A DNA stretch of 64,000 nt from Chlamydomonas reinhardtii (Eukaryota > Chlorophyta > Chlorophyceae > Chlamydomonadales > Chlamydomonadaceae), in the NCBI RefSeq assembly GCF_000002595.2, contig NC_057009.1, positions 3,459,279 to 3,523,278 of the forward strand. The letters run 5' to 3'. The position numbers and the translations under genes were made by a program. The notes under the pieces are model-generated. The model saw only the letters and a list, made by a program, of their open reading frames with translations. It was not told where the DNA came from and did no database searches. How positions within the stretch are numbered: position 1 is the stretch's first letter; each line of letters opens with the position of its first letter. Positions 23,247-33,726 of the stretch are shown here, piece after piece.

Positions 23247-25415
23247 ATGGGCGCAACCAAGTCGTTGCCGGTAATCGGCGAAATTCTAACTACGTTGGAG
23301 TCAGGTTGGCGCGCCGGAGCTGGAGTTGTCTGCGCTGCCGTCGGCCAGCTCGAGGCCGCTGACAAACTCTTCAAAGCAGCTGGAGAGAGCTGGAACGAGT
23401 ACTCGCAACGGTCCGCCATCGGCGCCACGGTTCGCACGGTCATGCATGCCGTTGCAGGCGAGTTCGGCGAGGTGCCAGGGCTCTGGGAGAAGGTCTGGGC
23501 GAGCCACGGAGAGCTGTGCAACAGCCTTCCCCTTGTTGGCCATGCGAAGGTGCGCGGGTGCGGTAGTCCCACGTTGAGGGTGCGCGTCCGTTTCGGGTAT
23601 AACGTCAGTGCCGTTGCGATGCTGCTATGGTCGGGCACACGTGCTCATTGCCTCCCCCTTACGTATTTTCGTTGCCTGGTCGTTCAGGCCATTGCCTTCT
23701 ACGCGGCGGGCCGTTCTTCTGAGGGCGACGCTTGCATGCGCGCTGCAACCCGGTCCTTGGTTGTCCTGGCAGCAGGTGCGATGGGCCACGGCCCACCTCG
23801 ATCGATTGTACCTACAATACGCACGTGTCCTGAGAGAGTGGTTTTTGGAAACCCAAGGGCACAACTCCAGGGCAAGCAAAGCAAGGGCAGACCGGGGCCC
23901 CATATTAACTTCTTGCGCCGCGCGCTGCCTCCGCCCGCTTCAGCCGTCACCGCGGGATACCTGGGGGCAATGGCCGCCGGCATCGCCACGGACTGCGTGA
24001 CAACAGCCATTGACAGTGCTTGCAAGCGGCGCTTTGAGCCCAGGTGCGTGGGGCCGAAGGTTTTGGTAGCAAGCGGTCCCCGGCGCAGACGAGCATGGCG
24101 CACGCTTTGCTAACTTCCCTTCTTCTGACCTGCGCGTTGTTTTCCTCTTCTCAGCGGCCTACTTGGCGCAATCAACTCGGCCGTGCAGAGCGGCGGCGAT
24201 GCCCTCGCGGTGGCCGACTGCCTTCTGGCAGTGGCTGCAGATCTGATCAACGCCCGCCGCCCGCTTGCACGCCACGCCGCTGCTGCGATGCGCGCCAAGG
24301 CCAGCGAGGCGTACCTGTACCGTGCTGCCAACACGGCGGAGGTGGCGGAAGCGGTGCGGAAAAATACGCTGGTGCCCGCTTTCGGCGCAAGAGGTGCGTT
24401 ATCCAACCTCGTGCCTTTCCACGTGTGCTGTGGGAACCCAGCGAGGCCCCCCTCGTATCCTGCCGTGCCTGACATTGCGTGCATCCCTTGCTACACCCTG
24501 CTTTAGGCCGGCGCGCCAGCGGTCGCGCCGAGACGTGTGTGAGCGAGAGCGTAAAGCACACTGCGGATTACCTGCCGAGGCGGCAGAAGGCGCTTGATCT
24601 CGCCTATGAAGAGGGCAAACTGCCGGAGCAAGTGGAGCTCAAGGCGATGCGGCTGACTGTGGGCAAGTGAGATGGGGCTCTGGAGAAGCTGGGGATGGGA
24701 TACGCCACAGGATAAGCCATGAAGGACAGGCGGATCGATGCGGTACGTTCATGCAAGCACCCCTCACACACGCACGCAGAGCGGAATGGGAGCGCATCAA
24801 GGCGAAGGCTGTCCCGCAGGAGTTGGCCAACGCCAACAAGGACATCATTCCCAACGTCTACACACGCGAAGTATTAAAGGACACTGCAGCACCGGAGCGC
24901 AAGGTGTGTGGTGGCAGGAAGCAGGGTCGGACCATTCAATAGCGGGCTGCTTGGGACAGTCTTGGAAGAATCCTCATTTGCTCGTTATTTTCTGTGGTGC
25001 TGATAGGTCAACGTCAACATCAAGAATGCCAATCTGTCCGAGGCCCAGAGCGTGGTCAAGAAGGTCGAGCAGGTGCGGAACTTGCAGGGGTTACAACAGT
25101 GAGGTCCTGCGAAGCCGCCACGCGTGATGCCCTCGTGTCCGTAGTGCTCTATAGCGCATTCTGCCCGCTGCATATAAACGGTAACCTGCTGCCATATGTC
25201 CCTTCCTGGTGGCCTTCGGTGCCCAGATCGACCTCAATGATCCCCATCACTTCCGGTCGGGACCCCGCAAGGCCCTGGAGCGCTACGGCAAGCACGTCGT
25301 CCTGGGGGCCGGCGGAGAACTTCTGCTCATGCGTCACCCATCCTACCACCAGCCGCCGCCGCCGCCCACGCTGGGGCGGGGCTGGGAGCAGCGGCTCGAC
25401 GTGTTTGGGATTTAG
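23247..25415 (+). CDS. Protein of unknown function with N-myristoylation-type start
   Basis: Exons 23247-23549, 23688-23775, 23944-24043, 24155-24393, 24507-24666, 24780-24903, 25007-25072 and 25227-25415 join in frame to 422 aa. The start MGATKSLPVIGE fits the N-myristoylation pattern (Gly2, Ser6). The first 140 residues are helical and Ala/Gly-rich, with AGESWNEYSQRS and LPLVGHAKAIAFYAAG. A Gly/Ala-rich segment, AGYLGAMAAGIATDCVTTAI, follows and may associate with membranes. The second half is charged and helical (KHTADYLPRRQKALDLAYEE, AEWERIKAKAVPQEL), and the tail is Pro-rich. A VGH.K...Y..G pattern recalls a scattered family of uncharacterised eukaryotic proteins I know only vaguely, so no function is assigned. 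An alternative in-frame ATG-less extension reaches 23142. The final exon join (25072 to 25227) is the least certain. Without it a TGA closes the frame shortly after 25072. Confidence 0.62.
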
Positions 25416-26474
25416 GGGTCGCAAAGGATGGCGCTTGCGGCAACATTCAAGTGGTGCGCCCGGAGGGTCCCTACCTTCTGGACAGCGAGGCGAGGCCCAT
25501 TGCATGTATTAGGGGAAGGCAGCAACAGCCTGTGCATGTAGTACAGGTAAGGCTGCGGATATCAGGGACCAGTTTGCGTAGTACAGTTTCCTTTTCAGGA
25601 AGTAAGTGCAAGGACCTGAGACGCTTCACGGGCTACACTCCCAGGCGTGCGTGGTGAGCGGCAGGTGCGTGAAGGGCATATTGGCAAGCCCAAGCATCAG
25701 TCACTGGCGGAGAAAGTCGGGGACGTAGTGGACTGCTGTGTTATGCTGGGTTATGCTGGCATCAGTTGCGTAAATGGCCATAGCGACGACGTTCATAAGC
25801 AGCAGTGTGAGGTTTGGGCTGGCAGTTCGGTTGGCTGATCTGGACCGCATGCTGCATTGCAGCTTTGTACAACTGTATTGCGTCCTTGTGTAGGAGGGGC
25901 GGGGCTGTGGGAACGGCTTGGGCGAGCGGACGTGAACTGGGTACAGCGGCGGCGCGGCAGAGGAACCGGAGTCGGGCCTGTTTTTTGCGTAGTGGTATCG
26001 CGTCTCGGGATGCGTTTTGGTAGTACGGCGGGTGGTGTTGTCGGCAGGACCCGGTGAAGCAAATCGAGTACGGTAAGCCTTGTATGGGGCCACTGCTCCA
26101 TGTACGCAGGTTGCAGGCAACCGAAGTACATGCGGAGCTCTGCGGGATGAGACAGAGGCGTAGACCAGGGGAGGCGTAGACAAATAGGCGGACCGGCGTA
26201 GCGGAGTGCTTGCTCGCTGCTGGTGATTGAATGTTGCCTTTGCGTGGGATGCAGTATCGATGCCGAACTTACTTCAACCACGTCCTCGACACCGCCTACA
26301 CAACCAGCGCCCCTGTGCACTTAAAACACCCATCCGAGTGCAGAGGGAGGTGCGGATGCGCGAGACGCGGTGGCGGTAGGTGGTTGGCGGGACGGGATTA
26401 CGCAACGCTGTTATTCTGAACGGTGGAGACCTAGGCACACACACGATTTTGAGACTTATAGTATACCCTGCAAA
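25416..26474. other. Intergenic / 3'UTR, no gene seen
   Basis: Open frames here are short or antisense and show no protein-like content. A short tandem of GTTATGCTGG occurs near 25739-25760. Confidence 0.4.
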
Positions 26475-26722
26475 GCAACACGAGTGGGACGGCGCCCATA
26501 AATAGGTCGGGATAGACGAGACGTGTGCGGACTGGATTGCAGCGCAGAAAGGAGGGAGTGAGATATGCGGAAGTTTTAATTTAGAAAAAGCAAGAGTGGA
26601 ACATGCGTAAAGGGTGGTTTGAGTTCAAGCTTCGTGGACACGCGACGCGTAAAATAGGCGGGGGCTGAGGGTGTGGGGACGTTGGGCCACGGTTGCGTGC
26701 CACCGCATTGGCAGTAGCGCAC
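26475..26722. repeat. Dispersed repeat R, copy 3
   Basis: This is a direct repeat of 22451-22690, differing by scattered substitutions and small indels. The two copies bracket the unknown gene. A TGTAA follows at 26753-26757. Confidence 0.9.
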
Positions 26723-26869
26723 AGAACAAGAACCCATTTGCCAAATAATACTTGTAATGTTACTTACATGACACACTGATAAATCCTGTGAAGAAACACT
26801 AGTGTTCCTTGGGGTAACGTTCACAGTTTGCAACATCGTTCGGAGAGCGAGCGCTTACCTGTTACCAAC

Positions 26870-27688
26870 ATGACCGGCGATAATTATGCTGCATCGTTGG
26901 AGGACATACAGGCAGCGCAAAAACGAATCGCGCCCTTCGCACACGTCACATCAGTCCAAACATGCTCTGCACTGAACGAGCTAGCCGGCGGGAGACAACT
27001 ATTCTTCAAGTGCGAGATATTTCAGCGGACGTAAGTTTAGTTTCTAGGCTGTTGCCGTCTAGCGAACCCCGGAAGGTGCCGCTGGCCATACTTGAGTCGC
27101 ACGCGAAGTCTGCAAAGCTAGCGCGAGTGATCTGCCTCAGGGGACAGTGCCTTTCCGTAGTGTGGCGCCCAGCCGTGCGAGAAGAGCCTGCACGTGCAAA
27201 CCACCGGCACGCCGCGTGTGTTTGGGGGCAAGTGCCAACCGCCATCTGCAGGGGCGCGTTCAAGTTCCGAGGGGCGTGCAACAGCGTGCAGCTGCTGAGC
27301 GACGAGGAAGCCAAGAAGGGCGTTGTCACGCACAGGTGCGACAAAGCGAGGTTACGGGGGGAGGCAGGGACAGGGCGCCGGCGAGACAGGCTGTGGCCAC
27401 CACTCTGTACTGGCCCCCGCCGCGGGCTAACGACCAGGCACTCGGGCCCTCCGTCGTGCAAGGCTGGGCAAACAAATTGCACGCCCAACCCCCTCCCCCC
27501 CTCCCCCCCACACACATACACACACGACGCTGGCACGCGGCGTAGCTCCGGCAACCACGCCGCGGCGTTGGCGCTGGCTGCCAAGCTGCGCGGCATCCCC
27601 GCGCACATAGTGGTGCCGCACACCACGCCGCAGTGCAAGGTGGACGCGGTGCGGGCGTACGGAGGTGAGGTGGCGCGGCGGCTGCAGG

Positions 27689-27751
<63 letters not shown>

Positions 27752-28745
27752 TATCGGGCCGGTGGTGGCAGGCGGGGCCTCGGGAGGAGCACTATTGCAG
27801 GATTCTGGAGGGTGTGCACCGCATAACCGCATTGGCATTGGGCTCGTGTGTCAGGAATCGGAGCAGTCCGCCAGTGTGTCGCGTGAGGGCGGATTCTTCA
27901 AGGGCGGCGCAACTGGCGACCGGCGGCCGCCGCCAGGTTGGCCGGCGTGCCGTGTGTTACGTGCTCAGGTCGTGGACATGGCTTTTGAGGTCCAGCCCTG
28001 CGCACTCCAGGCCTATTGCTGCTTGGCGCCCAACGCCGCCAGCTGCATGCAACCCATCCATACCACGCTCAGGCCACACCCCTGCCACGCGCATGCCGTG
28101 CTCGTGCCACTCCCTTACCAAAACCCATGCCGTACCGTCACCCCGCCCCCGCCCCGATCCCTCCTCCCCAACAGGCACGTTGTACTTCTGCGAGCCCACA
28201 GTAGACGCCCGTGAGGCCAAGTGCGCCGAGGTGGCGGCGACCACGGGGGCCACGCTGGTGCCGCCGTACAACTACGGCCCCGTCATTGCGGGGCAGGGCA
28301 CCATCGCGCTGGAGTTCCTGGAGCAGGTGGGGCGAGGGGGGTGGGTGGGTTAACGTTGAGCCAATCCCGTAAGGAAACAGTCGCGTTGCAAGGAGAATTG
28401 CAGTGGGGGGAGCGGGACGAGGGTGGGTGGGGCGAGTGGGGTGGGGAGCGAGTGGGGGGGGGGGCGAGTGCTGGGTTTTACGTTGGGGTTGGGGTTGGGG
28501 TTGTGGACACGGAATGGGGAAATTGTTAACAATAGATAGACTACTTGATGCAAACACATGCTTGGGGCTGCGTGGGCGTGGGCATGGGCAAGTGTTGTGC
28601 CAACATGTGTGCGCGTGTGCTGTGATACGCGGGAGGTGCTGGGCTGTGGTGGTGAATTGCCAATGCAAGGGGTGCCGGCCCTACCTCGGCCCTCCTGTCC
28701 CTGTCTCAGCTCTGCGCTCCCTGCCTGGGGGCCCTGCCCTCACTC

Positions 28746-28819
<74 letters not shown>

Positions 28820-30560
28820 AGGTCCCCGACCTGGACGCGCTGGTGGTGCCTGTGTCGGGCGGCGGCATGATCAGCGGCATTGCGCTGGCAGCCAAGGCGC
28901 TCAAGCCGGGGATAAAGGTGGGGGCTTCAGGGGTTGGGGCGGCGGGGTGGGGGCTGCAGGGGTGGGGGCTGCAGGGGTGGGGACGTGGGGTGGTGGCTGA
29001 AGGGGTGGGGACGTGGGGTGCGGTCAGTGCCAAGCCGGGATTGCAGATTGGGGGAGGGAGTTATCGCCAATCCCAACGAAACTGAGTCCCAGAACCGGGG
29101 GTATCCGTAGTCAAGTCCAGGCCGGGGATACAGATGGAGGGCGGGGGGTGGGTCAGGTCAGAGTTCTGCAGCGTGGGTGTGGTAGCCGCCTGGGCACTGT
29201 GCTGCGAACGCGGGGCCACCATGGCAAACCCAACCCGCAAGGCCCTCACCCGGCACCGTCACCGCCTTTGCATTCCCACCCTCACCTTAGCGTGCAGTCC
29301 AGCGCACTTCACTTTCATTCTTGAAACCCTCACCCCTTTCTCTGCCCTCACCGCTCTCACTTCCCTCGCCTCCCCCACCCGCACAGATCATTGCCGCGGA
29401 GCCGGGCGGCACCAACGGCGGCGCTGACGTGGCGCTGTCCAAAATGGCGGGCTGGGTGGTGCCGTGCGCCAAACCCAACACCATCGCGGACGGGCTGCAG
29501 GGTACGTGCTGCACAGCCGCACAAAGCCATGCGGCCGCGCGAGCCTTGCGCCCTTGGCTGCCAGGGTGTGCGAGCTGGGGGAGGGCTGTGGAGCCAGCGG
29601 CTGCTTCTTTGCGGAGCTGGAGAGCTCCGGAAGTCCGAGGCGATACGGGGTTGTATCCACACAGGGGATCACACGGCAAATCCCCGACCACTCCGACCAC
29701 TCCACCCATCCCCACCCCAATCTCCCGCGCGCCTCTACCTGCTCCGCTGCGCTGCTGCTCCGCTGCTCCGCTGCCCGGCTGCCCTTGCGCCCGCAGGCCG
29801 GCTGGGCGACCTGACGTGGCCGGTGGTGCGTGACCTTGTGGACTGTGTGGTGGTAGTGGACGAGCAGGAGATTGTAGGCGCCATGCGACTCATCATGGAG
29901 CGGATGAAGGTGCGGGGGGCGGTGTGTGTGTATTTGTGTGTAGGGGTGGGGTGGGGGTTGTTTCGGCCATTCCCAGTGGGAATCCAACCGCACAACGGCG
30001 CATGAGGTCCAGAAGAGGCGGGCTGAAGAGGAAGGGCGCACACTGCTGCATGCAAGGGATGGAGCAAGTCGGGGTGGGTTGGGGTGGGGCAAGTTGTGGT
30101 GGGCACGAATGTACCGGACTCATCATGGGTCCAGGGCACTTTAGCACAGGACTGGAGTGAAGTGTTCACAGCACGGCAAAGAAAATAGGAGCCTAGGTTG
30201 GTCAGGGAACGCACTGAGTCCGGACATCCCTACTACCCGGCCTTTTCAAAACGGTACCCCCGTAAGCCCGTGTCGGAATCCACCGCCTCCCGGGCGCACC
30301 CTCCATCCCGCCTGCACCCCCGCCTGCACCCCCGCCTGCACCCCCGCCTGCACCCCCGCCTGCACCCCCGCCTGCAGTTGGTGGTGGAGCCAAGCGGCGC
30401 GGTGGGGTTGGCGGCGGTGCTGTCGCCCGCCTTCGGCGCCAGCGCGCAAACGCGCGGCTGCAAGCGGGTGGGCGTGGTGCTGTGCGGCGGGAACGTGGAC
30501 CTGGGCGCCAGGGGACTGTGGGACTGCTGGATTCCCAAGAGTGCGCGGCGCGAGGACTGA
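26870..30560 (+). CDS. SRR: Serine racemase / threonine dehydratase-like PLP enzyme
   Basis: Exons 26870-27030, 27252-27335, 27546-27664, 28175-28326, 28822-28917, 29387-29501, 29797-29909 and 30378-30560 give 340 aa, the usual serine racemase length. This is a fold-type II PLP enzyme: the Schiff-base lysine lies in GAFKFRGA (Lys58), the substrate/carboxylate loop is SSGNHAAA (82-89), and the tetraglycine-type phosphate cradle is SGGGMISG (184-191). IIAAEP opens the metal-binding region, and VVLCGGNVDL is the typical C-terminal strand that contacts the PLP ring. There is no ACT domain, which argues against biosynthetic threonine deaminase. No transit peptide is obvious (MTGDNYAAS), so it is probably cytosolic. 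It would interconvert L- and D-serine and/or eliminate water from serine or threonine. Start choice: ATG 26870 is the first ATG of the frame. Confidence 0.88.
27691..27748. repeat. (GT)n microsatellite in racemase intron 27665-28174
   Basis: About 28 GT units begin 26 bp after the splice donor. They are complementary to the (CA)n tract at the end of the next intron. Confidence 0.97.
28748..28817. repeat. (CA)n microsatellite at the acceptor of racemase intron 28327-28821
   Basis: About 35 CA units end four bases before the acceptor AG, so they stand in for the normal pyrimidine tract. Confidence 0.97.
28918..29025. repeat. G-rich minisatellite in a racemase intron
   Basis: Imperfect 14-25 bp units of the type GGGGTGGGGGCTGCA or GGGGTGGGGACGTG follow the donor of this intron. 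The G-runs could fold into quadruplexes in RNA. Confidence 0.75.
30308..30377. repeat. 12-bp minisatellite forming the last splice acceptor of the racemase gene
   Basis: Six units of CGCCTGCACCCC run into the acceptor. The last unit reads CGCCTGCAG and supplies the AG at 30376-30377. Confidence 0.9.
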
Positions 30561-30871
30561 GGGGCTGAGGGAGCGTGGGGCGCAGCCCCGAGTGATTGCA
30601 ACGAGAGGTTTTTGTGAGGCGGGGCTCTGCTGCGGAGAGGAGTCAAGCGTGTCGGAAGGAAGCGAAGAGTCATGGGGTGGAGGCGGGTCGCGGGATCGGT
30701 GGCGCCGCCGGCCTGTCCTCGCCGAGTGCGGTCAAAGGTACCACAGGCAGTCAGGAGTCACACACGGCCATGGGAGCCGGGCTGGGGATGAGGCTGGGGG
30801 CTGGGGATGAGGACGCGAGAGCAGCGGCCCGCGCGCACCGTGCACGCAAGCTGGCAGTGGCACCGCACCTG

Positions 30872-30876
30872 TGTAA
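30872..30876 (+). terminator. TGTAA polyadenylation signal of the racemase gene
   Basis: About 310 nt after the stop codon, the first TGTAA found on the plus strand there. Confidence 0.5.
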
Positions 30877-32183
30877 AGTCGAGGCAGCTCTGAGCTTTCC
30901 CTCCTCAAGCACGTCACCGCTCTGCATGAGTGTACGAGTGGATCGAGACCTTGCTTCAAACATTTATGTTACACAGGCATACTCGAGTAGGTTCAAGTGA
31001 CGCGTAATCCCATAACTCGTTCGAAGCTCTAGAGTCACGGGCGCATCGTTACATCGTGCGCCACAGTCGGCGACTCAGCGCCAGGACACCGTGGGCCCCA
31101 ACCCTTACCTCCATCCTGCAACCCCTTACAACTGGTCTGGTAACACTCCCGGCGGTATCCAGCTCGCGCCTCGCGGGCTTCGAAAAGTTCCCGACACCGG
31201 TGCACATCTTATTCACAATTCCACATGCCGCCGGCATAGCTCGCGTGTGCGCCGTGGAAGTACAGCTGTACGGCAAGCCCGGCGGCCTCCACTCTCGAAT
31301 GGGGTCCATTCCTGCCGTTCCTGGTCCTGGGCCCCTGGCGCCATTCGTGCAGGACCGCGTGACAACGCCGTGACAACGCCCCAAACAGACAAATCCCAAC
31401 GCGACCCTAAGATAAGTGCGGCAATCAGCAAACAACTGCAGCAAGTAGCAAACAACGCGCGGTGGCCCTTGCAAGGCACAACCTGCCTACCCAAAAATCA
31501 CTTCGATCAAACGCGAGCAAGCACCCCTACGGCAATGACCACGGACCCCCAAACGTCACATCCAGGTCCCATCTCTTGTTTACGACACGACCCCTGCTAC
31601 CAGTCGGACACCCGGGGATATCTGATGTTGCCTGCATCCTTCCACACATGTTGCTCTGCTCCCACGCTCGGCACTAGCCCTAACCCACCTTGTCTGCAGT
31701 GCAATTTGCTCAGACATCAGGACAGGGCAATTTGGCGTAGATTATTTCTGCAACAAACCAATTTCAAGATCCAAGAGCACTAGTAAAGCTCCAAGGTTAC
31801 TAAACAAGTTCAGCACAAGGCCACGCCCTTTCCCGCATGTGGGGAAGCGTCGCTGTAAAATTCTCTGGAAAGAATACCACCTGCTGCTCAACAACACAAT
31901 CTGCGCGCCTGTGCAACCGCCGCGTGTGTATGTACACACACACATTCGGCAGGGTACCGCCTTCTCTTTGCGCTTTCCTAAACCACATTATTGGGTGACG
32001 AGTTGCGGACCCCCTCTCCATGCGCATTCCTGTCGTATATACGACAACAAATGACCGGTGTGGTCGTACAAGGTGTGCGACTGCAATGGTCTGGGTTCGC
32101 TTCCCCAACGGTTCTGTCCTCCTGCCGGCCTTCCTCCACAAATACAAATTGGCCATGCCCACACCTCAGCACCAGCGGCCGCA
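30877..32183. other. Convergent intergenic region, no gene seen
   Basis: The longest open frames (about 230 codons or less) show no domain or exon-like signal. TTACA occurs at 30969, 31049 and 31126, which read as TGTAA on the minus strand and could end the gene at 32184-33119. Confidence 0.4.
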
Positions 32184-33119
32184 TCAACGCGCGGCACCCT
32201 TGGCGCCACCGCGGCGCTGACCATGGCTCCGTTTGTGCGCCGGCCGCGCCGCGGCCGCCTGGCCCTCGCCGCCTCCTCCAGTTCCCGCCACGCCCACTTG
32301 CTCCGCAGCAGGCGCAGGCGCAGCCTGCTCGCCGTTGCCGGCACCGTGGCCGTTTACGACGGCACCGGTGCCGGCGACGGGCGTGACTGGGGAGTCGGAA
32401 CGGCGGGACATGGCGTCGGCGCTGGTGGCGGTGAAGAAGGAGCAGGTGGTGGCGGTGCTGCTGCCACCCTCGCTCTGCTCGCCGTCATCCTGCCAGGCGC
32501 CCTGCTCCTCGCGCTCCAGCGCCCCGGCATTGGGGTCCGGAGCGTACACAGCAGCAGCACCGCGGTTTCCTGTCGGCGCCGCCTGCACTCCTGGAGTGTG
32601 CTCCGCAGCCGCGGCCGGCTGCTGCTGCCCCTGGCGAGCGAGCCACGCGCGTCCCGCATCCGCCGCCTGCACTGCCTTCGCGTCTGCGTCCGCTTCAGTC
32701 GTGGTCTCCACCCTGCCTGCAGCAGTAACGGGTCCCGCCGGCGCATGTGCTCCCGAGATGGGCTTTGCAAAGGGCGGGCTGGCCTCCGCCGGAGCCGGCG
32801 GCTTCTCGGCGGGCGTCGGCGTGGTCGGCGGTTTGGCAGCGGTGGCCTGAGGTGCGGAAGCCAGAGCCGGGGGCTGAGGGTCGGCAGGGGCAGTGCTGCT
32901 GGCAACGGCCGCGGGCTGTTGCTGCGGTTGCTGCGTCAGCAGGCAAGCGCGGCGCGCCTTGCGGTTGCGCCCCGTCAGCAGGCCCGCCAGGTCCCAGCCC
33001 ACGCTGAACAGGCCGCAGCTGATGCCCCACAGCGCGCCCAGCAGGTAGCAGGCGCCCAGAAGCGCGCCGGACTGCAGGGTGGGAGCAGTACATACCATGG
33101 CGGGTGTGAGGTGCAACAT
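32184..33119 (-). CDS. Unknown protein: one membrane segment plus low-complexity Ala/Pro/Gln body
   Basis: One frame of 311 aa reads from the ATG at 33119. An alternative ATG eight codons on (MVCTAPTLQSG) is equally possible. Residues about 18-45 (SGALLGACYLLGALWGISCG and onward) form a hydrophobic segment followed by the basic stop-transfer-like GRNRKARR, so the rest should face the cytosol. The rest is Ala/Pro/Gln/Glu-rich with no recognised domain, ending in a basic tail (RPAHKRSHGQRRGGAKGAAR). CCCACCCTGCAG just before the SGALL segment looks like a splice acceptor, so the true first exon may lie upstream toward 33600 and the first 17 residues may be wrong. It is divergent to the monooxygenase-like gene. 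Confidence 0.5.
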   Translation of the reverse strand: MLHLTPAMVCTAPTLQSGALLGACYLLGALWGISCGLFSVGWDLAGLLTGRNRKARRACLLTQQPQQQPAAVASSTAPADPQPPALASAPQATAAKPPTTPTPAEKPPAPAEASPPFAKPISGAHAPAGPVTAAGRVETTTEADADAKAVQAADAGRAWLARQGQQQPAAAAEHTPGVQAAPTGNRGAAAVYAPDPNAGALEREEQGAWQDDGEQSEGGSSTATTCSFFTATSADAMSRRSDSPVTPVAGTGAVVNGHGAGNGEQAAPAPAAEQVGVAGTGGGGEGQAAAARPAHKRSHGQRRGGAKGAAR

Positions 33120-33726
33120 CAGGAGGGTTTGGGTGTTGCACTACCCATACGGAACGCTTAACCCGAATCGCTTTACGTCTCCAGAGATGTTGCATCACCA
33201 GCACGGTGGCTGACAGTAGGACAGCTGCTGGGCACGGAATCCGCGAACGCTCGAGTCATCACTGCGACGCTTCGCACGCTTAGCGCTTGTGCCACCCACC
33301 AGGTGGGACGGCCACGAAAGTAGTCCTACAACATCGCCCTGAGGCGCAGCGGCTGGTGCGAACATTGCTGGAGAGGGCGCAGCGAAGGACTGTGCAAACT
33401 GCTAAGTCTGGGTTGAGTTAAACCCGCGGTACTATTGTTACAATTATGTATACATTGGATACAGAGAGGCAACAGCAGGAAGGGCAGCGTGCGGAGCTAG
33501 TTGAGGACGTGCATGGACGCATGGAAATAGAAGAATCGGTCGCTCAAAAGTCAAAACAGAGGCTTTCGACGGCAGGTACCTGAGACTACTGTATGAAGAG
33601 CTGTGCATAGGCTGGTTGCAAGTGTGGCATAGATAAGTCTGCGTCAAACCAGCCTTCCAAAGACTTCTTTTCCGGCGTTTCCCTCAAACTTGCACCCCGC
33701 AAGCATATAATTTAAGCTTAGGTGGA
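33120..33726. promoter_or_regulatory. Divergent promoter region
   Basis: This interval separates the starts of the unknown minus-strand gene and the monooxygenase-like gene. GCATATAATTTAAG at about 33702-33716 is AT-rich and TATA-like, close to the plus-strand start at 33727. An upstream exon of the minus-strand gene could also lie here. Confidence 0.4.

Noticed and set aside
31091-31783. 230-codon plus-strand frame as a gene
   Set aside because: No domain, no exon-like composition and no homology that I recognise. It lies between two convergent 3' ends.
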